Source: an uncultured Paracoccaceae bacterium
Lineage (GTDB): Bacteria > Pseudomonadota > Alphaproteobacteria > Rhodobacterales > Rhodobacteraceae
Reading direction: 5' to 3'
Length of the DNA stretch: 64,000 nt
NCBI GenBank assembly: GCA_947489705.1
Contig: CANLEQ010000003.1
Location: 124,001 to 188,000, forward strand
The notes beneath the pieces are model-generated. The model ran no database searches and was not told the DNA's origin. It saw only the letters and a list, made by a program, of their open reading frames with translations. Below, one piece after another: positions 1 through 8,121 of the stretch. The stretch's first letter is position 1, and the number at the start of each line of letters is the position of its first letter. Both the position numbers and the translations under genes were made by a program.

Positions 1-989
1 TCGGGAGCCAGCGTGACGTCCTGACCGGAAAGGATGTGGTCGAGCTGATCCAGACGGGTCGCACCCAGGATCGGAATGGTGTTCCAGGGCCGGGATCTGG
101 TCCAGGCCATCGCCATGTGAACGGGATCGACCCCATGCTTGCGGGCGATCTCGAGGTAGGCGCCGACGGCCGCAAAGGCACGGTCGGTCTTGCGCCCGCC
201 CAGATCGCCATTGATCGCCATGCGCGAGCCCTCCGGCAACGCGCCGCCCTGGTACTTGCCGGTGAGAAGCCCCGCGCCCAACGGCGAATAGGCCAACAGG
301 GTGACGTCCTCGTGGTGGCTCATCTCGGCCAGATCGGAATCGTATTGCCGGCAGAGCAGCGAATATTCGTTCTGCATGGTCGCCACGCGCGGCCCGCCGG
401 AGCGTTCGGCGGCCAGCTGCCACTGCATCGCGCCCCAGCTGCTGTCGTTGGACAGGCCGAATGCGCGGATCTTGCCCTCGCTCTCGAGGTCCTTCAGCGT
501 CCCCATCGTCTCGTCGACATGCGACTGCATCGCCTGCGTGTCCTGCTTCGTCGGATCGAAGCCCCAGATCTGACGAAAGTGGAACGATCCGCGGTTGGGC
601 CAGTGAAACTGGTAGAGATCCACGTGGTCGGTCTTGAGCCGGCGCAACGAGGCGTCGAGTGCAGCCCGCAGCGTCTCCGGGCCGATCGGCGCGCCGTCGC
701 GCACGTTCTTCGACGGGCCGGAGCATTTTGTGGCCAGAACGACCTCATGACGACGCCCGGTCGCGGCGAACCAGTCGCCGATGATCGTCTCGGTATCGCC
801 AATGGTCTCGGGCCGGACCGGGTTCACGGGATACATCTCCGCCGTGTCGATGAAGTCGATCCCCGCATCGAGCGCCCGTTCGATCTGCGCATGTCCCGTC
901 GCGGCATCGCTCTGCCGCCCCCAGGTCATCGATCCGAGGCACCATTCCGATACTTCAATTCCCGTGCGTCCCAGCGTCGTGCGATTCAT
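1..989 (-). CDS. Aldo/keto reductase, 3' end cut by window edge
   Basis: Read from an ATG at 989 on the minus strand, the frame stays open to base 1, so the C-terminus is missing. The N-terminus MNRTTLGRTGIEVSEWCLG is typical of AKR-family NAD(P)H oxidoreductases. The catalytic tetrad can be placed: Asp48 and Tyr53 in IDTAEMY, Lys in LATKCSG, and His in LYQFHWPN. The C-terminal part carries the cofactor-site block PILGATRLDQLDHIL. It resembles the Tas/YghZ-type branch more than small-molecule xylose reductases, but the substrate cannot be deduced. It is divergent from the methyltransferase gene at 1216, with about 225 bp between them and no obvious shared operator. Confidence 0.88.
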   Translation of the reverse strand, partial: MNRTTLGRTGIEVSEWCLGSMTWGRQSDAATGHAQIERALDAGIDFIDTAEMYPVNPVRPETIGDTETIIGDWFAATGRRHEVVLATKCSGPSKNVRDGAPIGPETLRAALDASLRRLKTDHVDLYQFHWPNRGSFHFRQIWGFDPTKQDTQAMQSHVDETMGTLKDLESEGKIRAFGLSNDSSWGAMQWQLAAERSGGPRVATMQNEYSLLCRQYDSDLAEMSHHEDVTLLAYSPLGAGLLTGKYQGGALPEGSRMAINGDLGGRKTDRAFAAVGAYLEIARKHGVDPVHMAMAWTRSRPWNTIPILGATRLDQLDHILSGQDVTLAP

Positions 990-1215
990 GTGAAAGTCGT
1001 CCCTGTCGTGGCTTCGGGCCAAGGGGTGGGCCACCGCGCGTCGATTGGCAAGGACAAAGCGGGCGCAGAACCCTGCGCGCACCGTGGCGGGATCGGACCC
1101 GTGATCCTGCGGTTCGACCCCCGGCCGCGCGACGCGATACGTCCCCCTTCGCGCAATATCCGGGTCGCAACCGGATCCCGCTCCGGCGTATCAACCTCCC
1201 CGAGGGAGACTTGTC

Positions 1216-2064
1216 ATGGATCAGTCGGAACAGAGCTATTACTGGCCGCTCATGCGGCGCGCGATCGCCCGGATCGACACGGAGGACGGGCGCGACCTGA
1301 CCCTGGCGGAGATCGCGGAGGAGATGAATCTCGCCCCCGAACATTTCCAGAGGGTTTTCAGCCGATGGGTCGGCGTGAGCCCCAAGAGGTTCCAGCAATT
1401 CCTGACTTTGGGCCATGCCAAGCGCCTTCTCGACGCGCGTTTCACCACGCTCGCAACGGCCGACGGCGTGGGCCTTTCCGGCGCGGGTCGTCTGCACGAT
1501 CTCTTCGTTCGGTGGGAGGCGATGAGCCCGGGGGAATACGCCCGCAAGGGTGCGGGCCTTACGATCCTTCACGGCTATGCAACGGGCCCGTTCGGACGGA
1601 TGCTCGGCATGGTCACCGATCGCGGCCTCTGCGGGCTCGCATTCTGCGAGGAAACCGGCGACGCGGCAGCACTCGCGGATCTGAGCGCGCGATGGCCGGG
1701 TGCGACGCATCGACGGGACGACGACGCCCTCGCCCCGCATCTCGATGCCGCGATGACCGCCGGTTCCCGCAGCAAGCTCCACCTCATCGGTGCACCGTTC
1801 CAGATCAAGGTCTGGGAGGCGCTGATGGCCATCCCCACCGGTCACGTGACCACCTATGGCGAGATCGCACAGGCCATCGGAAGCCCCAGGGCGGTTCGTG
1901 CGGTCGGCACCGCCGTCGGGCGCAATCCGATATCCTGGCTCGTCCCGTGCCACCGTGCGGTGCGTGCGACCGGCGCGCTCGGCGGCTATCACTGGGGCCT
2001 GCCGGTCAAGCGGGCGATGCTGGCGCACGAGGCCGCGGAAACCGGCTTCGATCTGCCGGGATAG
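1216..2064 (+). CDS. Ada-like AraC-type regulator / methylated-DNA-[protein]-cysteine S-methyltransferase
   Basis: 282 residues. Residues 1-110 form an AraC-type helix-turn-helix (LTLAEIAEEMNLAPEHFQRVF). Residues about 115-275 form the O6-alkylguanine-DNA alkyltransferase domain, with the suicidal acceptor Cys245 in PCHR and the DNA-binding segment TTYGEIAQAIGSPRAVRAVG. The role is direct reversal of O6-alkylguanine by transfer of the alkyl group to Cys245. Unlike E. coli Ada there is no N-terminal zinc/phosphotriester domain, so methylation-triggered activation through that Cys is not possible. A good ribosome-binding site (gagggaga, about 1202-1209) precedes the ATG. It is a lone gene, transcribed away from the aldo/keto reductase. 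Confidence 0.9.
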   Translation: MDQSEQSYYWPLMRRAIARIDTEDGRDLTLAEIAEEMNLAPEHFQRVFSRWVGVSPKRFQQFLTLGHAKRLLDARFTTLATADGVGLSGAGRLHDLFVRWEAMSPGEYARKGAGLTILHGYATGPFGRMLGMVTDRGLCGLAFCEETGDAAALADLSARWPGATHRRDDDALAPHLDAAMTAGSRSKLHLIGAPFQIKVWEALMAIPTGHVTTYGEIAQAIGSPRAVRAVGTAVGRNPISWLVPCHRAVRATGALGGYHWGLPVKRAMLAHEAAETGFDLPG

Positions 2065-2190
2065 ACCCGGAAAACACACCTTCGTGCTGCGCAACGGGCT
2101 GCCGAACGTCAGAATTCAGGTGCAACCTGAGGTACGCATGCTGTATTGCCGGGAAAGATGTGCACATGTTACGCTCTCAGTGAGGACAAA

Positions 2191-2844
2191 ATGAACATGA
2201 CGAAAACCCCGCTTCTCATCGCCACCGTCGGCATCCTGACCCTCGGGGCCTGCGTCAACCAGACGACCGGCGAACGCAATCGCACCGGCACGGGCGCCCT
2301 CGTGGGGGCGGGTATCGGCGCGCTCGCAGGCGCGACGCGCGAATCCGGTGACGACCGGCTCCGCAACGCCGCCGTCGGCGCCGCGCTCGGCGCCGCGGGT
2401 GGCGCGGTGGTCGGCAACATCCTCGACAAGCAGGCGGCCGAACTCCGCGACGATTTCTCGAACGGCGCCATCGACGTGGTCAACACGGGCTCGGAGCTGG
2501 TCGTGCGGATGCCGCAGGACATCCTTTTCCCGACCGACAGCGCGACCGTCGGATCCGGGCTTCAGGGCGATCTGCGGGTTCTGGCCGCGAACCTGAACCG
2601 CTACCCCAATTCGACGATCGAGGTGCAGGGCCACACCGACAATACCGGTGCCGCAGCCTACAACCAGGAGCTGTCGCAGCGCCGGGCCCAATCCGTCGCG
2701 TCGATCCTGGCAATGAACGGGGTGTCCCCGGCACGGATTCGCTCGGTCGGGTATGGAGAAGATCAGCCGATCGCGTCGAACGCGACCCCCGAATCCCGCG
2801 CCCAGAACCGCAGGGTTCAGATCGTCATCCGTCCCACGCAATAA
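2191..2844 (+). CDS. OmpA-family outer-membrane lipoprotein (YiaD-like)
   Basis: 217 residues if started at the ATG at 2191, which follows a gagga ribosome-binding site; an in-frame ATG at 2197 is also possible. The signal peptide ends in a lipobox LGAC, giving lipidated Cys21. Residues about 36-80 are a glycine-zipper segment (GALVGAGIGALAGA, AAVGAALGAAGG). Residues about 105-217 are an OmpA-like peptidoglycan-binding domain with QGHTDNTG and the closing NRRVQI block. It probably tethers the outer membrane to peptidoglycan. It stands alone and is followed by a strong intrinsic terminator. Confidence 0.9.
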   Translation: MNMTKTPLLIATVGILTLGACVNQTTGERNRTGTGALVGAGIGALAGATRESGDDRLRNAAVGAALGAAGGAVVGNILDKQAAELRDDFSNGAIDVVNTGSELVVRMPQDILFPTDSATVGSGLQGDLRVLAANLNRYPNSTIEVQGHTDNTGAAAYNQELSQRRAQSVASILAMNGVSPARIRSVGYGEDQPIASNATPESRAQNRRVQIVIRPTQ

Positions 2845-2897
2845 GCATCCGCTCCGAGCCGCCGCGATCCTGCCCGAACAAGGACGCACACTGCGCG

Positions 2898-2936
2898 AAG
2901 GCCCCGCCGACGATATCGGCGGGGCCTTCGTCTTTC
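2898..2936 (+). terminator. Intrinsic terminator of the OmpA lipoprotein gene
   Basis: A perfect 13-bp stem (2898-2910 with 2916-2928, aaggccccgccga and its complement) closes a 5-nt loop and runs into ttcgtcttt. Confidence 0.85.
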
Positions 2937-3130
2937 GCGCCTTTTGCGGCAGCCTTCACAGGCGTTTTCACCGCTTCGGACGAGCGATCGCCTTCAAAAG
3001 CCCAAGACCGACACCACCGCCTCTCAAAGATGATCGTGCGCTGGAAACACATTGTGCGAGACGCGAGGATTCCGTCCGCGGCCCCCGCCCCCCGTCGCAC
3101 ATTTCGCCCCCCCCCGGCTCCCCAGGCATT

Positions 3131-3170
3131 CGATACGAAAACGCCTGCCGCAGGGATCTGCGGCAGGCGT
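3131..3170 (-). terminator. Intrinsic terminator of the F0 operon
   Basis: A 13-bp stem (3141-3153 with 3158-3170, acgcctgccgcag) has a 4-nt loop. Read on the minus strand it runs into a T-rich tail (tttcgtatcg), just beyond the atpF stop. Confidence 0.85.
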
Positions 3171-3218
3171 TTGGAGACGCTCGGGCGCCGCGGATGCGGC
3201 CCCGTCGGTCAATGAACC

Positions 3219-3779
3219 TCAATGCAACTTTGTGTCGACGGTCTGGATCGACTGGTCGATCAACTGGTTCTGACGCGAGGGATCCATCTTCTGGACCAGA
3301 ACGTCCCGCGCCGCCGCGATGGCCACGTTGATGGCCCGGTTGCGCACATCGCGGATTGCCTGCTCTTCGGCCGAAGCGATCTGCTCCTTGGCGGCTTGAA
3401 CCCGGCGCTCGATGGAGGCCGCGATATCCGCCTTGGCCCGCTCGGCATTGACCCGCGCATCCTCACGCGCGGAGGCGACGATGCGATCCGCTTGGTGCTG
3501 CATGTCCTTCTGCTTACGCTCGTAGGATGCCAGCAGAGACTGAGCCTCCTCGCGAAGCTCTCGCGCCTCGGACAGGTCGGACCTGATGCTTTCCGCGCGC
3601 TTGTCGAGCATGGCGAAGAGTGTCGAAGGCACCCGCAGATAGAGCAGGACCGCCAGGAAGATCAGGAAGCCCAGGATCACCACGAAATCGGTGTTGTTGA
3701 GCGAAATGAAGGGACCTTCGGCCGCGAATGCGGGTATCGGAAGCGCCACCGCCGCGGCGAACAAGTACCTGCGCATCAT
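3219..3779 (-). CDS. atpF: F0F1 ATP synthase subunit b
   Basis: 186 residues. An N-terminal hydrophobic stretch ([15 protein letters not shown]) looks like a signal-type segment, followed by the single membrane anchor [16 protein letters not shown]. The rest is the long charged helix that forms the peripheral stalk ([21 protein letters not shown] onward). It is the last gene of the F0 operon and overlaps atpF' by 4 nt (ATGA), which indicates translational coupling. Together with b' it makes the heterodimeric stator typical of alphaproteobacteria and phototrophs. Confidence 0.95.
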   Translation of the reverse strand: MMRRYLFAAAVALPIPAFAAEGPFISLNNTDFVVILGFLIFLAVLLYLRVPSTLFAMLDKRAESIRSDLSEARELREEAQSLLASYERKQKDMQHQADRIVASAREDARVNAERAKADIAASIERRVQAAKEQIASAEEQAIRDVRNRAINVAIAAARDVLVQKMDPSRQNQLIDQSIQTVDTKLH

Positions 3780-4321
3780 GCGGTCTCCTTCAAACGGCGA
3801 TCGACCGCGTCGTCGACCTGGCTCTGATCGGCCTCGAACCCCATCGCGGCGACGACGGCGAGCGCGGTATCCTTGGCAACCTCTTCGACGGACGCCATCG
3901 CATTGTCGCGAATCTCGGCAATCCGCTTCTCGGATTCCGCCTGCTGAGCGCCGATCTCGGCCTCGGCCTTTTCCGACGCACGATCGAGCTGCGCCTGCAT
4001 CTCGGCCTTGTTCTCTTCGGAAATGCGGTTCGCCTCCGCGCGGGCCTCGGCAAGCGCCCTGTCATAGGCACGTTCCGCCTCGGTGGCCTTCTGTTTCAGC
4101 TCTTCGGCGGCGGCGATATCGTTGGTGATCGTCCCCTGACGCTCCGCCAGGACGGACGAAATACGCGGCAACGCGATACGCGTCAGTACGAAATAGATCG
4201 CGACCAGCGCGATCAGCAACCAGAAGATCTGGTTCGGGTAGGAGCTCGGATCCAGCTGCGGCATGCCGCTGGCGACTTCCTCGCCCGGGCCGATTACGGC
4301 TTCACGTGTTTCAGTTTCCAT
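3776..4321 (-). CDS. atpF2: F0F1 ATP synthase subunit b'
   Basis: 181 residues. Residues about 1-25 are a hydrophilic N-terminal extension, followed by the transmembrane anchor [21 protein letters not shown] and a long amphipathic helix rich in Glu/Ala/Lys. PNQIFWLL is characteristic of the b' paralogue rather than of b. It is the divergent duplicate of the stator subunit and pairs with the downstream atpF product. It lies 71 nt after atpE in the same operon. Confidence 0.94.
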   Translation of the reverse strand: METETREAVIGPGEEVASGMPQLDPSSYPNQIFWLLIALVAIYFVLTRIALPRISSVLAERQGTITNDIAAAEELKQKATEAERAYDRALAEARAEANRISEENKAEMQAQLDRASEKAEAEIGAQQAESEKRIAEIRDNAMASVEEVAKDTALAVVAAMGFEADQSQVDDAVDRRLKETA

Positions 4322-4392
4322 CGGCGTCCTCTTGAAGATCGGTCGGCCGGAAGCGGTCTCCCGCTTCCGGCGTCTGAGAAGTCAGGAGAGGA

Positions 4393-4629
4393 TCAGACAG
4401 CGAACATCAGCAGAAGCGCGATCAGGAACGAGAAGATCCCGAGGGCTTCGGCAAAGGCGATGCCGATGAAGAGAGTTGCGGTCTGTCCGGCCGCGGCCGA
4501 GGGGTTGCGCAAGGCGCCGCCGAGGAAGTTGGCAGCCACGTTGCCGACACCCAGAGCGGCGATGCCCGTTCCCAGCCCGGCGATGCCGGCCCCGATGAAC
4601 TGGCCCATATTTGCGATATCGCCTTCCAT
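4393..4629 (-). CDS. atpE: F0F1 ATP synthase subunit c (proteolipid ring)
   Basis: 78 residues forming two transmembrane helices joined by the conserved polar loop RNPSAA. The first helix has the Gly-rich pattern [17 protein letters not shown] for ring packing. The proton-binding carboxylate is Glu61 in FAEALGIF. There is no added Na+-ligand signature that I can see, so proton coupling is expected. It sits between atpB and atpF'. Confidence 0.96.
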   Translation of the reverse strand: MEGDIANMGQFIGAGIAGLGTGIAALGVGNVAANFLGGALRNPSAAAGQTATLFIGIAFAEALGIFSFLIALLLMFAV

Positions 4630-4689
4630 GATGACTCTCCTTGATGAATTGGAAGTTGACGTGTCCGGCGGACCGATCGGTCCGTCAAA

Positions 4690-5502
4690 TCAGTGATGCG
4701 GATGCAGCGCATCCTTGAGGTAGACGCATGTCAGGATGGTGAAGACATACGCCTGGATGAAGGCCACCAGCACTTCGAGCGCGTAGATGGCGGTGATCGC
4801 GAGGATCGGCAGGAAGGCGAAGAGCCCCAGCGCCCCGGCGAACCCTGCAAAGACCTTCAGAACCGCGTGCCCGGCCATGATGTTGCCAGCAAGACGAATG
4901 GAGTGGCTCACGGGGCGGACGAAATACGAGATCAGCTCGATCACGGCGAGGATCGGGCGAAGCGCCAGAGGCGCCGACGACACCCAGAAGAGGCCGAGAA
5001 ACGAGGCGCCGTTGCGAACGAAGCCGAGAATGGTGACGCCCAGAAAGACCATGAGGGCGAGAACCGCCGTCACGGCGATATGTGCGGTGGGCGCGAACGA
5101 CATCGGCAGCAGCGCCAGGCTGTTGGCCATGACGATGAACATGAAGAGCGTCATGATGTAGGGGAAGTATTTCAGCCCCTCCTTGCCTGTGATGTCCTCG
5201 GTCATCTTGTAGATGAAGCTGTAGGACAGCTCGGCCACGGATTGCGCGCGACTGGGGATGACGGAGCGCCCCCGGCTGCCGATGACGAGCAACAGGACCA
5301 CGCAGATGACGGCGACCGCCATCCAGAGCGTGGCATTGGTCAGCGTGAACATACCCACCGGGCCGTCAGAGAAGAGCGGCTGGACGATGAACTGGTCCAT
5401 CGGGTGAATGTTCAGGCCGCTGGCCCCGTGCGCCGCCTCGGCGGTCGCGTGGGCGGCATCCGTCCCGGATTCTGCTATCTTGGCGGCGACCTGCTCAGCC
5501 AT
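4690..5502 (-). CDS. atpB: F0F1 ATP synthase subunit a
   Basis: 270 residues from [13 protein letters not shown]. The reading frame is open further upstream, but that extension runs into atpI coding sequence in another frame and is not homologous to the family. Five to six transmembrane helices are visible. The essential Arg of the proton half-channels is Arg203 in [12 protein letters not shown]. The N-terminus overlaps the atpI end by 8 nt. It forms the stationary half-channels against the c-ring. Confidence 0.95.
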   Translation of the reverse strand: MAEQVAAKIAESGTDAAHATAEAAHGASGLNIHPMDQFIVQPLFSDGPVGMFTLTNATLWMAVAVICVVLLLVIGSRGRSVIPSRAQSVAELSYSFIYKMTEDITGKEGLKYFPYIMTLFMFIVMANSLALLPMSFAPTAHIAVTAVLALMVFLGVTILGFVRNGASFLGLFWVSSAPLALRPILAVIELISYFVRPVSHSIRLAGNIMAGHAVLKVFAGFAGALGLFAFLPILAITAIYALEVLVAFIQAYVFTILTCVYLKDALHPHH

Positions 5503-5830
5503 TGTTACCCTCGTTCCTGTCGTGCGACGCCGCGCTGGCGTCCCTCTCGATCTCTTTCGCGGTTCGCAGCATGACGTTGACGCCCGCCGCGAGGCCAAGC
5601 AGCACGAAGACGATGAGGAAAAGAGGCATGGTCCCCAAGGCGTAGTCGAGCCCGTATCCAATGCCAAAGCCGATCAGAAGACCGGCCGTCAGTTCCGTCA
5701 CCATTCGCCACGCCATATTGGCCATCGAATAATGTTCGTCCGATCTCGGGGTGGGACCCTGTGACTTGCGCGCCGCCGCAAGACGCCGCTCGAGCGCCTC
5801 CATGCGGTCGCGTGTGGTATCGTCGACCAC
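5495..5830 (-). CDS. atpI: ATP synthase assembly protein AtpI/AtpZ
   Basis: 111 residues: a charged N-terminus (about 40 residues) followed by two transmembrane helices ([21 protein letters not shown] and [20 protein letters not shown]) and a charged tail. The family assists c-ring assembly or Mg2+ supply, and the gene classically leads the F0 operon, as here. It overlaps atpB by 8 nt. Any operon promoter should lie between 5831 and the ArsR gene start. Confidence 0.9.
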   Translation of the reverse strand: MVDDTTRDRMEALERRLAAARKSQGPTPRSDEHYSMANMAWRMVTELTAGLLIGFGIGYGLDYALGTMPLFLIVFVLLGLAAGVNVMLRTAKEIERDASAASHDRNEGNNG

Positions 5831-5974
5831 GGCCGTCCCCCTGTCAGACGGGCGGAAACTAGTCCGGCGCGGCGACCATAGTCAAGCCATCGCGGCGCCA
5901 GTCAAGTCGCTGTTCTGAAACGATATTCTGAAAACGCTCCGCCACTATGATACCGAAGTTTTCCGCAGAGGACG

Positions 5975-5992
5975 TTCAACCATCGGGTTAAG
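5975..5992. promoter_or_regulatory. Imperfect palindrome, candidate ArsR operator
   Basis: The core AACC-4-GGTT, with partial extension on both sides (ttcaacc / ggttaag), lies 42 nt upstream of the ArsR start and between two divergent transcription units. ArsR/SmtB repressors commonly bind such dyads at their own promoter. This is inferred from position and symmetry only. Confidence 0.35.
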
Positions 5993-6033
5993 TGACACTT
6001 GACCGGAACGATACGGGCTGTCACGCCACTGCA

Positions 6034-6381
6034 ATGCGCGATCTCGATCTGACCTTTTCGGCGCTGGCCGATCCCACGCGTCGCAAGATCCTGGCGATGC
6101 TTCTTGAAGACGACATGGCGGTGACCGATGTCGCCGCCCCGTTCGATATCTCGCTTGCCGCGATCTCGAAACATCTTGGAATTCTCAGCCGCGCCGGTCT
6201 GCTCAGCCAGGAGCGGCGCGGCCGTGTCGTCTGGTGCAAGCTGGAGCCGCAAAGCCTGCGGGATGCGAGCATCTGGATGCAGGGCTTCGGGCAGTTCGAA
6301 CCGGTCAATCTCGACCCGTTCGAACAATTCCTCGCAAGCGAAGGTCTGATCGGCGCCCCCGGGGACGCGATCGACGATTAG
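6034..6381 (+). CDS. ArsR/SmtB-family transcriptional regulator
   Basis: 115 residues from the ATG at 6034 (MRDLDLTFSALADPTRRKIL), which is where family members normally begin. A GTG at 5992 would add 14 residues, and neither start has a clear ribosome-binding site. The winged helix-turn-helix is complete (AISKHLGILSRAGLLSQERRG). The metal-binding ELCVCDL-type motif is absent; its place is taken by MAVTDVAAPF, so a metal-sensing role is unlikely. The SALADPTRR subgroup often controls SRPBCC or efflux genes, but no such gene lies beside it. Confidence 0.85.
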   Translation: MRDLDLTFSALADPTRRKILAMLLEDDMAVTDVAAPFDISLAAISKHLGILSRAGLLSQERRGRVVWCKLEPQSLRDASIWMQGFGQFEPVNLDPFEQFLASEGLIGAPGDAIDD

Positions 6382-6446
6382 AGTACGAAGGAAACGATCG
6401 CCACGACGATGACGACAAGGCCCACGATGTAGATGATGCGGTTCAT
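6378..6446 (-). CDS. 22-residue single-span membrane miniprotein
   Basis: ATG at 6446 and TAA at 6378-6380. A good ribosome-binding site (aaagga) sits 7 nt before the ATG. The peptide starts MNRIIYIVGLVVIVVA and is a single hydrophobic helix with one Arg near the N-terminus and no other charge. Similar tiny proteins starting MNRI(I/V)YIVG are, as I recall, frequent in Rhodobacteraceae, usually unannotated. It overlaps the end of the ArsR gene tail to tail by 4 nt. The function is unknown. Confidence 0.62.
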   Translation of the reverse strand: MNRIIYIVGLVVIVVAIVSFVL

Positions 6447-6525
6447 TAGATGTCCTTTGAGACTGTTTTATAGAAACGTTGCCCTGCAGCGCGGTTATTC
6501 CGGCGCAATGCAGAGATGGCGGTAA

Positions 6526-6553
6526 AGAAAAAGGCACCCCGGAGGATGCCTTT
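6526..6553 (-). terminator. Intrinsic terminator of the 99-residue secreted protein gene
   Basis: A 7-bp stem (6530-6536 with 6547-6553, aaaggca) has a G/C-rich internal part. On the minus strand it leads into ttttctttacc, 26 nt after the stop codon. Confidence 0.7.
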
Positions 6554-6578
6554 ATCGCAATCTTGCGTCCGTCGCGAA

Positions 6579-6878
6579 TTACTCGGTCGTGGTCGTGGGG
6601 GAATCGTCGTCGTCGTCATCGTCGTTGGCGATGGCAGCAAGCGCACCGAGGGCCAGAAGACCACCACCGACAGCAGCCGCGGTACCGGCGGCGCCCAGGC
6701 CACCCAGACCGGCGGAACCGGACGATCCCTGTGCGGGGGCCATGGTCACCACGGCGCATTCGGGCGCATCGGGCGTGACGTTGCAGTCGACCACGGGGGC
6801 CAGGCTGCCGGCGACGGCGGTTTGGGTCAGAACGACGGAACAGACCGCCGTACCTGCGAGGATGGATTTGATGCTCAT
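6579..6878 (-). CDS. Small secreted protein with Asp-rich tail, unknown function
   Basis: 99 residues. A signal peptide is visible (SILAGTAVCSVVLTQTAVAGS), then a short segment with two cysteines (VVDCNVTPDAPECAV) that may form a disulfide. A Gly/Ala hydrophobic stretch (GLGGLGAAGTAAAVGGGLLALGALAAI) could span a membrane. The tail has seven consecutive Asp residues followed by Ser, Pro and four Thr. The overall plan is the short Rhodobacteraceae type of secreted Gly-rich protein with an acidic tail. I do not recognise a named family. It is a monocistron with its own terminator. Confidence 0.7.
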   Translation of the reverse strand: MSIKSILAGTAVCSVVLTQTAVAGSLAPVVDCNVTPDAPECAVVTMAPAQGSSGSAGLGGLGAAGTAAAVGGGLLALGALAAIANDDDDDDDSPTTTTE

Positions 6879-7005
6879 TTAGGCCCCCTTGGGATTCGTC
6901 GAAAGTTCGATATTGCTACCCCTAATTGCGTCTCGGCGATGACGCAAGCGCTCTCGAAACAGCTATTGCACGGGTGACACACTATTTTGCGTCGAATTCG
7001 CGCCG

Positions 7006-7971
7006 TTATTCGCCGCGCTCCGCGAGGCCGGCATCTTTTTGCCGGTCTTCGTGGGTTTGCCGGGTGGAATGCTGCTCGACCGCCGAGAACCCTGCCCAGG
7101 AAGAAGCTTCGGATTTCAGAAATTTAAGCAGTTCCTGGACCTTCGTGGTCCGGTGCAGGTCGACATGCGTGACCAGCCAGATCGGCACCGACCATTCCGG
7201 CCTGGGGGCGAGGGCCGGAAGCAAGTCGTCCATCTTTTCCGCCTGGAAAACGGGCAGAAAGCCCAATCCTGCCCCCGAAACGATCGCATCGCGCAAAACG
7301 CGATCGTCGGTTCCCCGGAAAACCCGGCGTTCGGGCGGGATGGTTTCGTTGAGCCATCGATTGAACGGCGCGCGATTGTCGAACATGTCGTGCGCGACGA
7401 AATCGTGCTGGGCCAGATCGGCATCGCCGTCGGGCAGTCCGCGCCGCTCTGCGTAGCTGCGCGACGCATAGAGGGTGAACAACTCCGCGCCGAACGCCTG
7501 CGCCACGTTGTCGGGTTCCTGAGGCGCCGCTCCCGCCCGGATGGCGACATGCGCCTCGCCGTATTCGAGCCGATAGACCCTTTCGTCGGTGAGGAACCGC
7601 ACGACGAGGCCGGGATGCAGAGCCTGGAAGCGGACCAGCGCCGGCGTGAGGAACGGCGAGAAGGCACCCAGCGACGTGACCACGAGCTCGCCGTCGACCG
7701 CGTCGCCCTGCCCCCTGATCCGGCTGACCAGCTGCGCGAACTGGTCGTCGGTCGCCTGCGCCACACGCAGCAGGTCCGCGCCGGCCTCGGTGGCGGTATA
7801 GCCGCGCGAGTGGCGCTGGAAAAGCTTGGCCCCGAGCCCCGCCTCGAGCGCGTCGATGTGACGGATCACGGTGGCATGATGCACCCCGAGCACCTCCGCC
7901 GCCCCGGAAACGGTGCCGATCCGGGCAACATGATAGGCTGTCCGTATTTCGTCCCAAGCCGTGATTGTCAT
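7006..7971 (-). CDS. LysR-family transcriptional regulator
   Basis: 321 residues from the ATG at 7971 (MTITAWDEIRTAYHVARIGT). The frame extends upstream, but only the part from this ATG aligns with the family. The helix-turn-helix is at about residues 15-40 (VSGAAEVLGVHHATVIRHIDALEAGLGAKLF), and an effector-binding periplasmic-type fold covers about 90-300. The C-terminal 25 residues are charged and Gln/Glu/Arg-rich. Its own target is unknown; the divergent neighbour at 8122 is the obvious candidate. Confidence 0.9.
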   Translation of the reverse strand: MTITAWDEIRTAYHVARIGTVSGAAEVLGVHHATVIRHIDALEAGLGAKLFQRHSRGYTATEAGADLLRVAQATDDQFAQLVSRIRGQGDAVDGELVVTSLGAFSPFLTPALVRFQALHPGLVVRFLTDERVYRLEYGEAHVAIRAGAAPQEPDNVAQAFGAELFTLYASRSYAERRGLPDGDADLAQHDFVAHDMFDNRAPFNRWLNETIPPERRVFRGTDDRVLRDAIVSGAGLGFLPVFQAEKMDDLLPALAPRPEWSVPIWLVTHVDLHRTTKVQELLKFLKSEASSWAGFSAVEQHSTRQTHEDRQKDAGLAERGE

Positions 7972-8072
7972 GCGCAGCACTCCAGATGCCTCCGCACGCT
8001 GAGTTCCACGCGCCCTTGCGGAAATCAAGACGCCCGGAGGATGCCACCGGTCGTGGTGGAACCCGATGAAGG

Positions 8073-8098
8073 GAATATCGTTCACTTTCCGGATATTC
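8073..8098. promoter_or_regulatory. Inverted repeat in the LysR divergent region
   Basis: Perfect 7-bp arms GAATATC and GATATTC are separated by 12 bp. They lie in the 150-bp gap between the LysR gene (leftward) and the membrane protein gene (rightward), 23 bp before the latter's ATG. Spaced dyads of this size are typical LysR sites. No binding evidence is available. Confidence 0.45.
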
Positions 8099-8121
8099 AC
8101 ATTCTGAGAGGACATTCAGTG

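Larger units (their letters stand above)
2845..3218. other. Intergenic region with two converging terminators
   Basis: This 374-bp stretch separates the OmpA lipoprotein gene (plus strand) from the end of the F0 operon (minus strand). It contains one terminator for each side and C-rich runs around 3085-3120. Short open frames here run through the terminator stems and lack ribosome-binding sites, so I call no gene. Confidence 0.6.

Noticed and set aside
2825-3100. A 91-codon frame on the minus strand between the OmpA lipoprotein and the F0 operon
   Set aside because: It runs through the terminator stem at 2898-2928 and overlaps the lipoprotein gene end; no ribosome-binding site.
5502-5667. 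An N-terminal extension of atpB of 55 residues
   Set aside because: The extension is Ser/Arg-rich, lies inside atpI in another frame, and the family N-terminus starts at the ATG at 5502.
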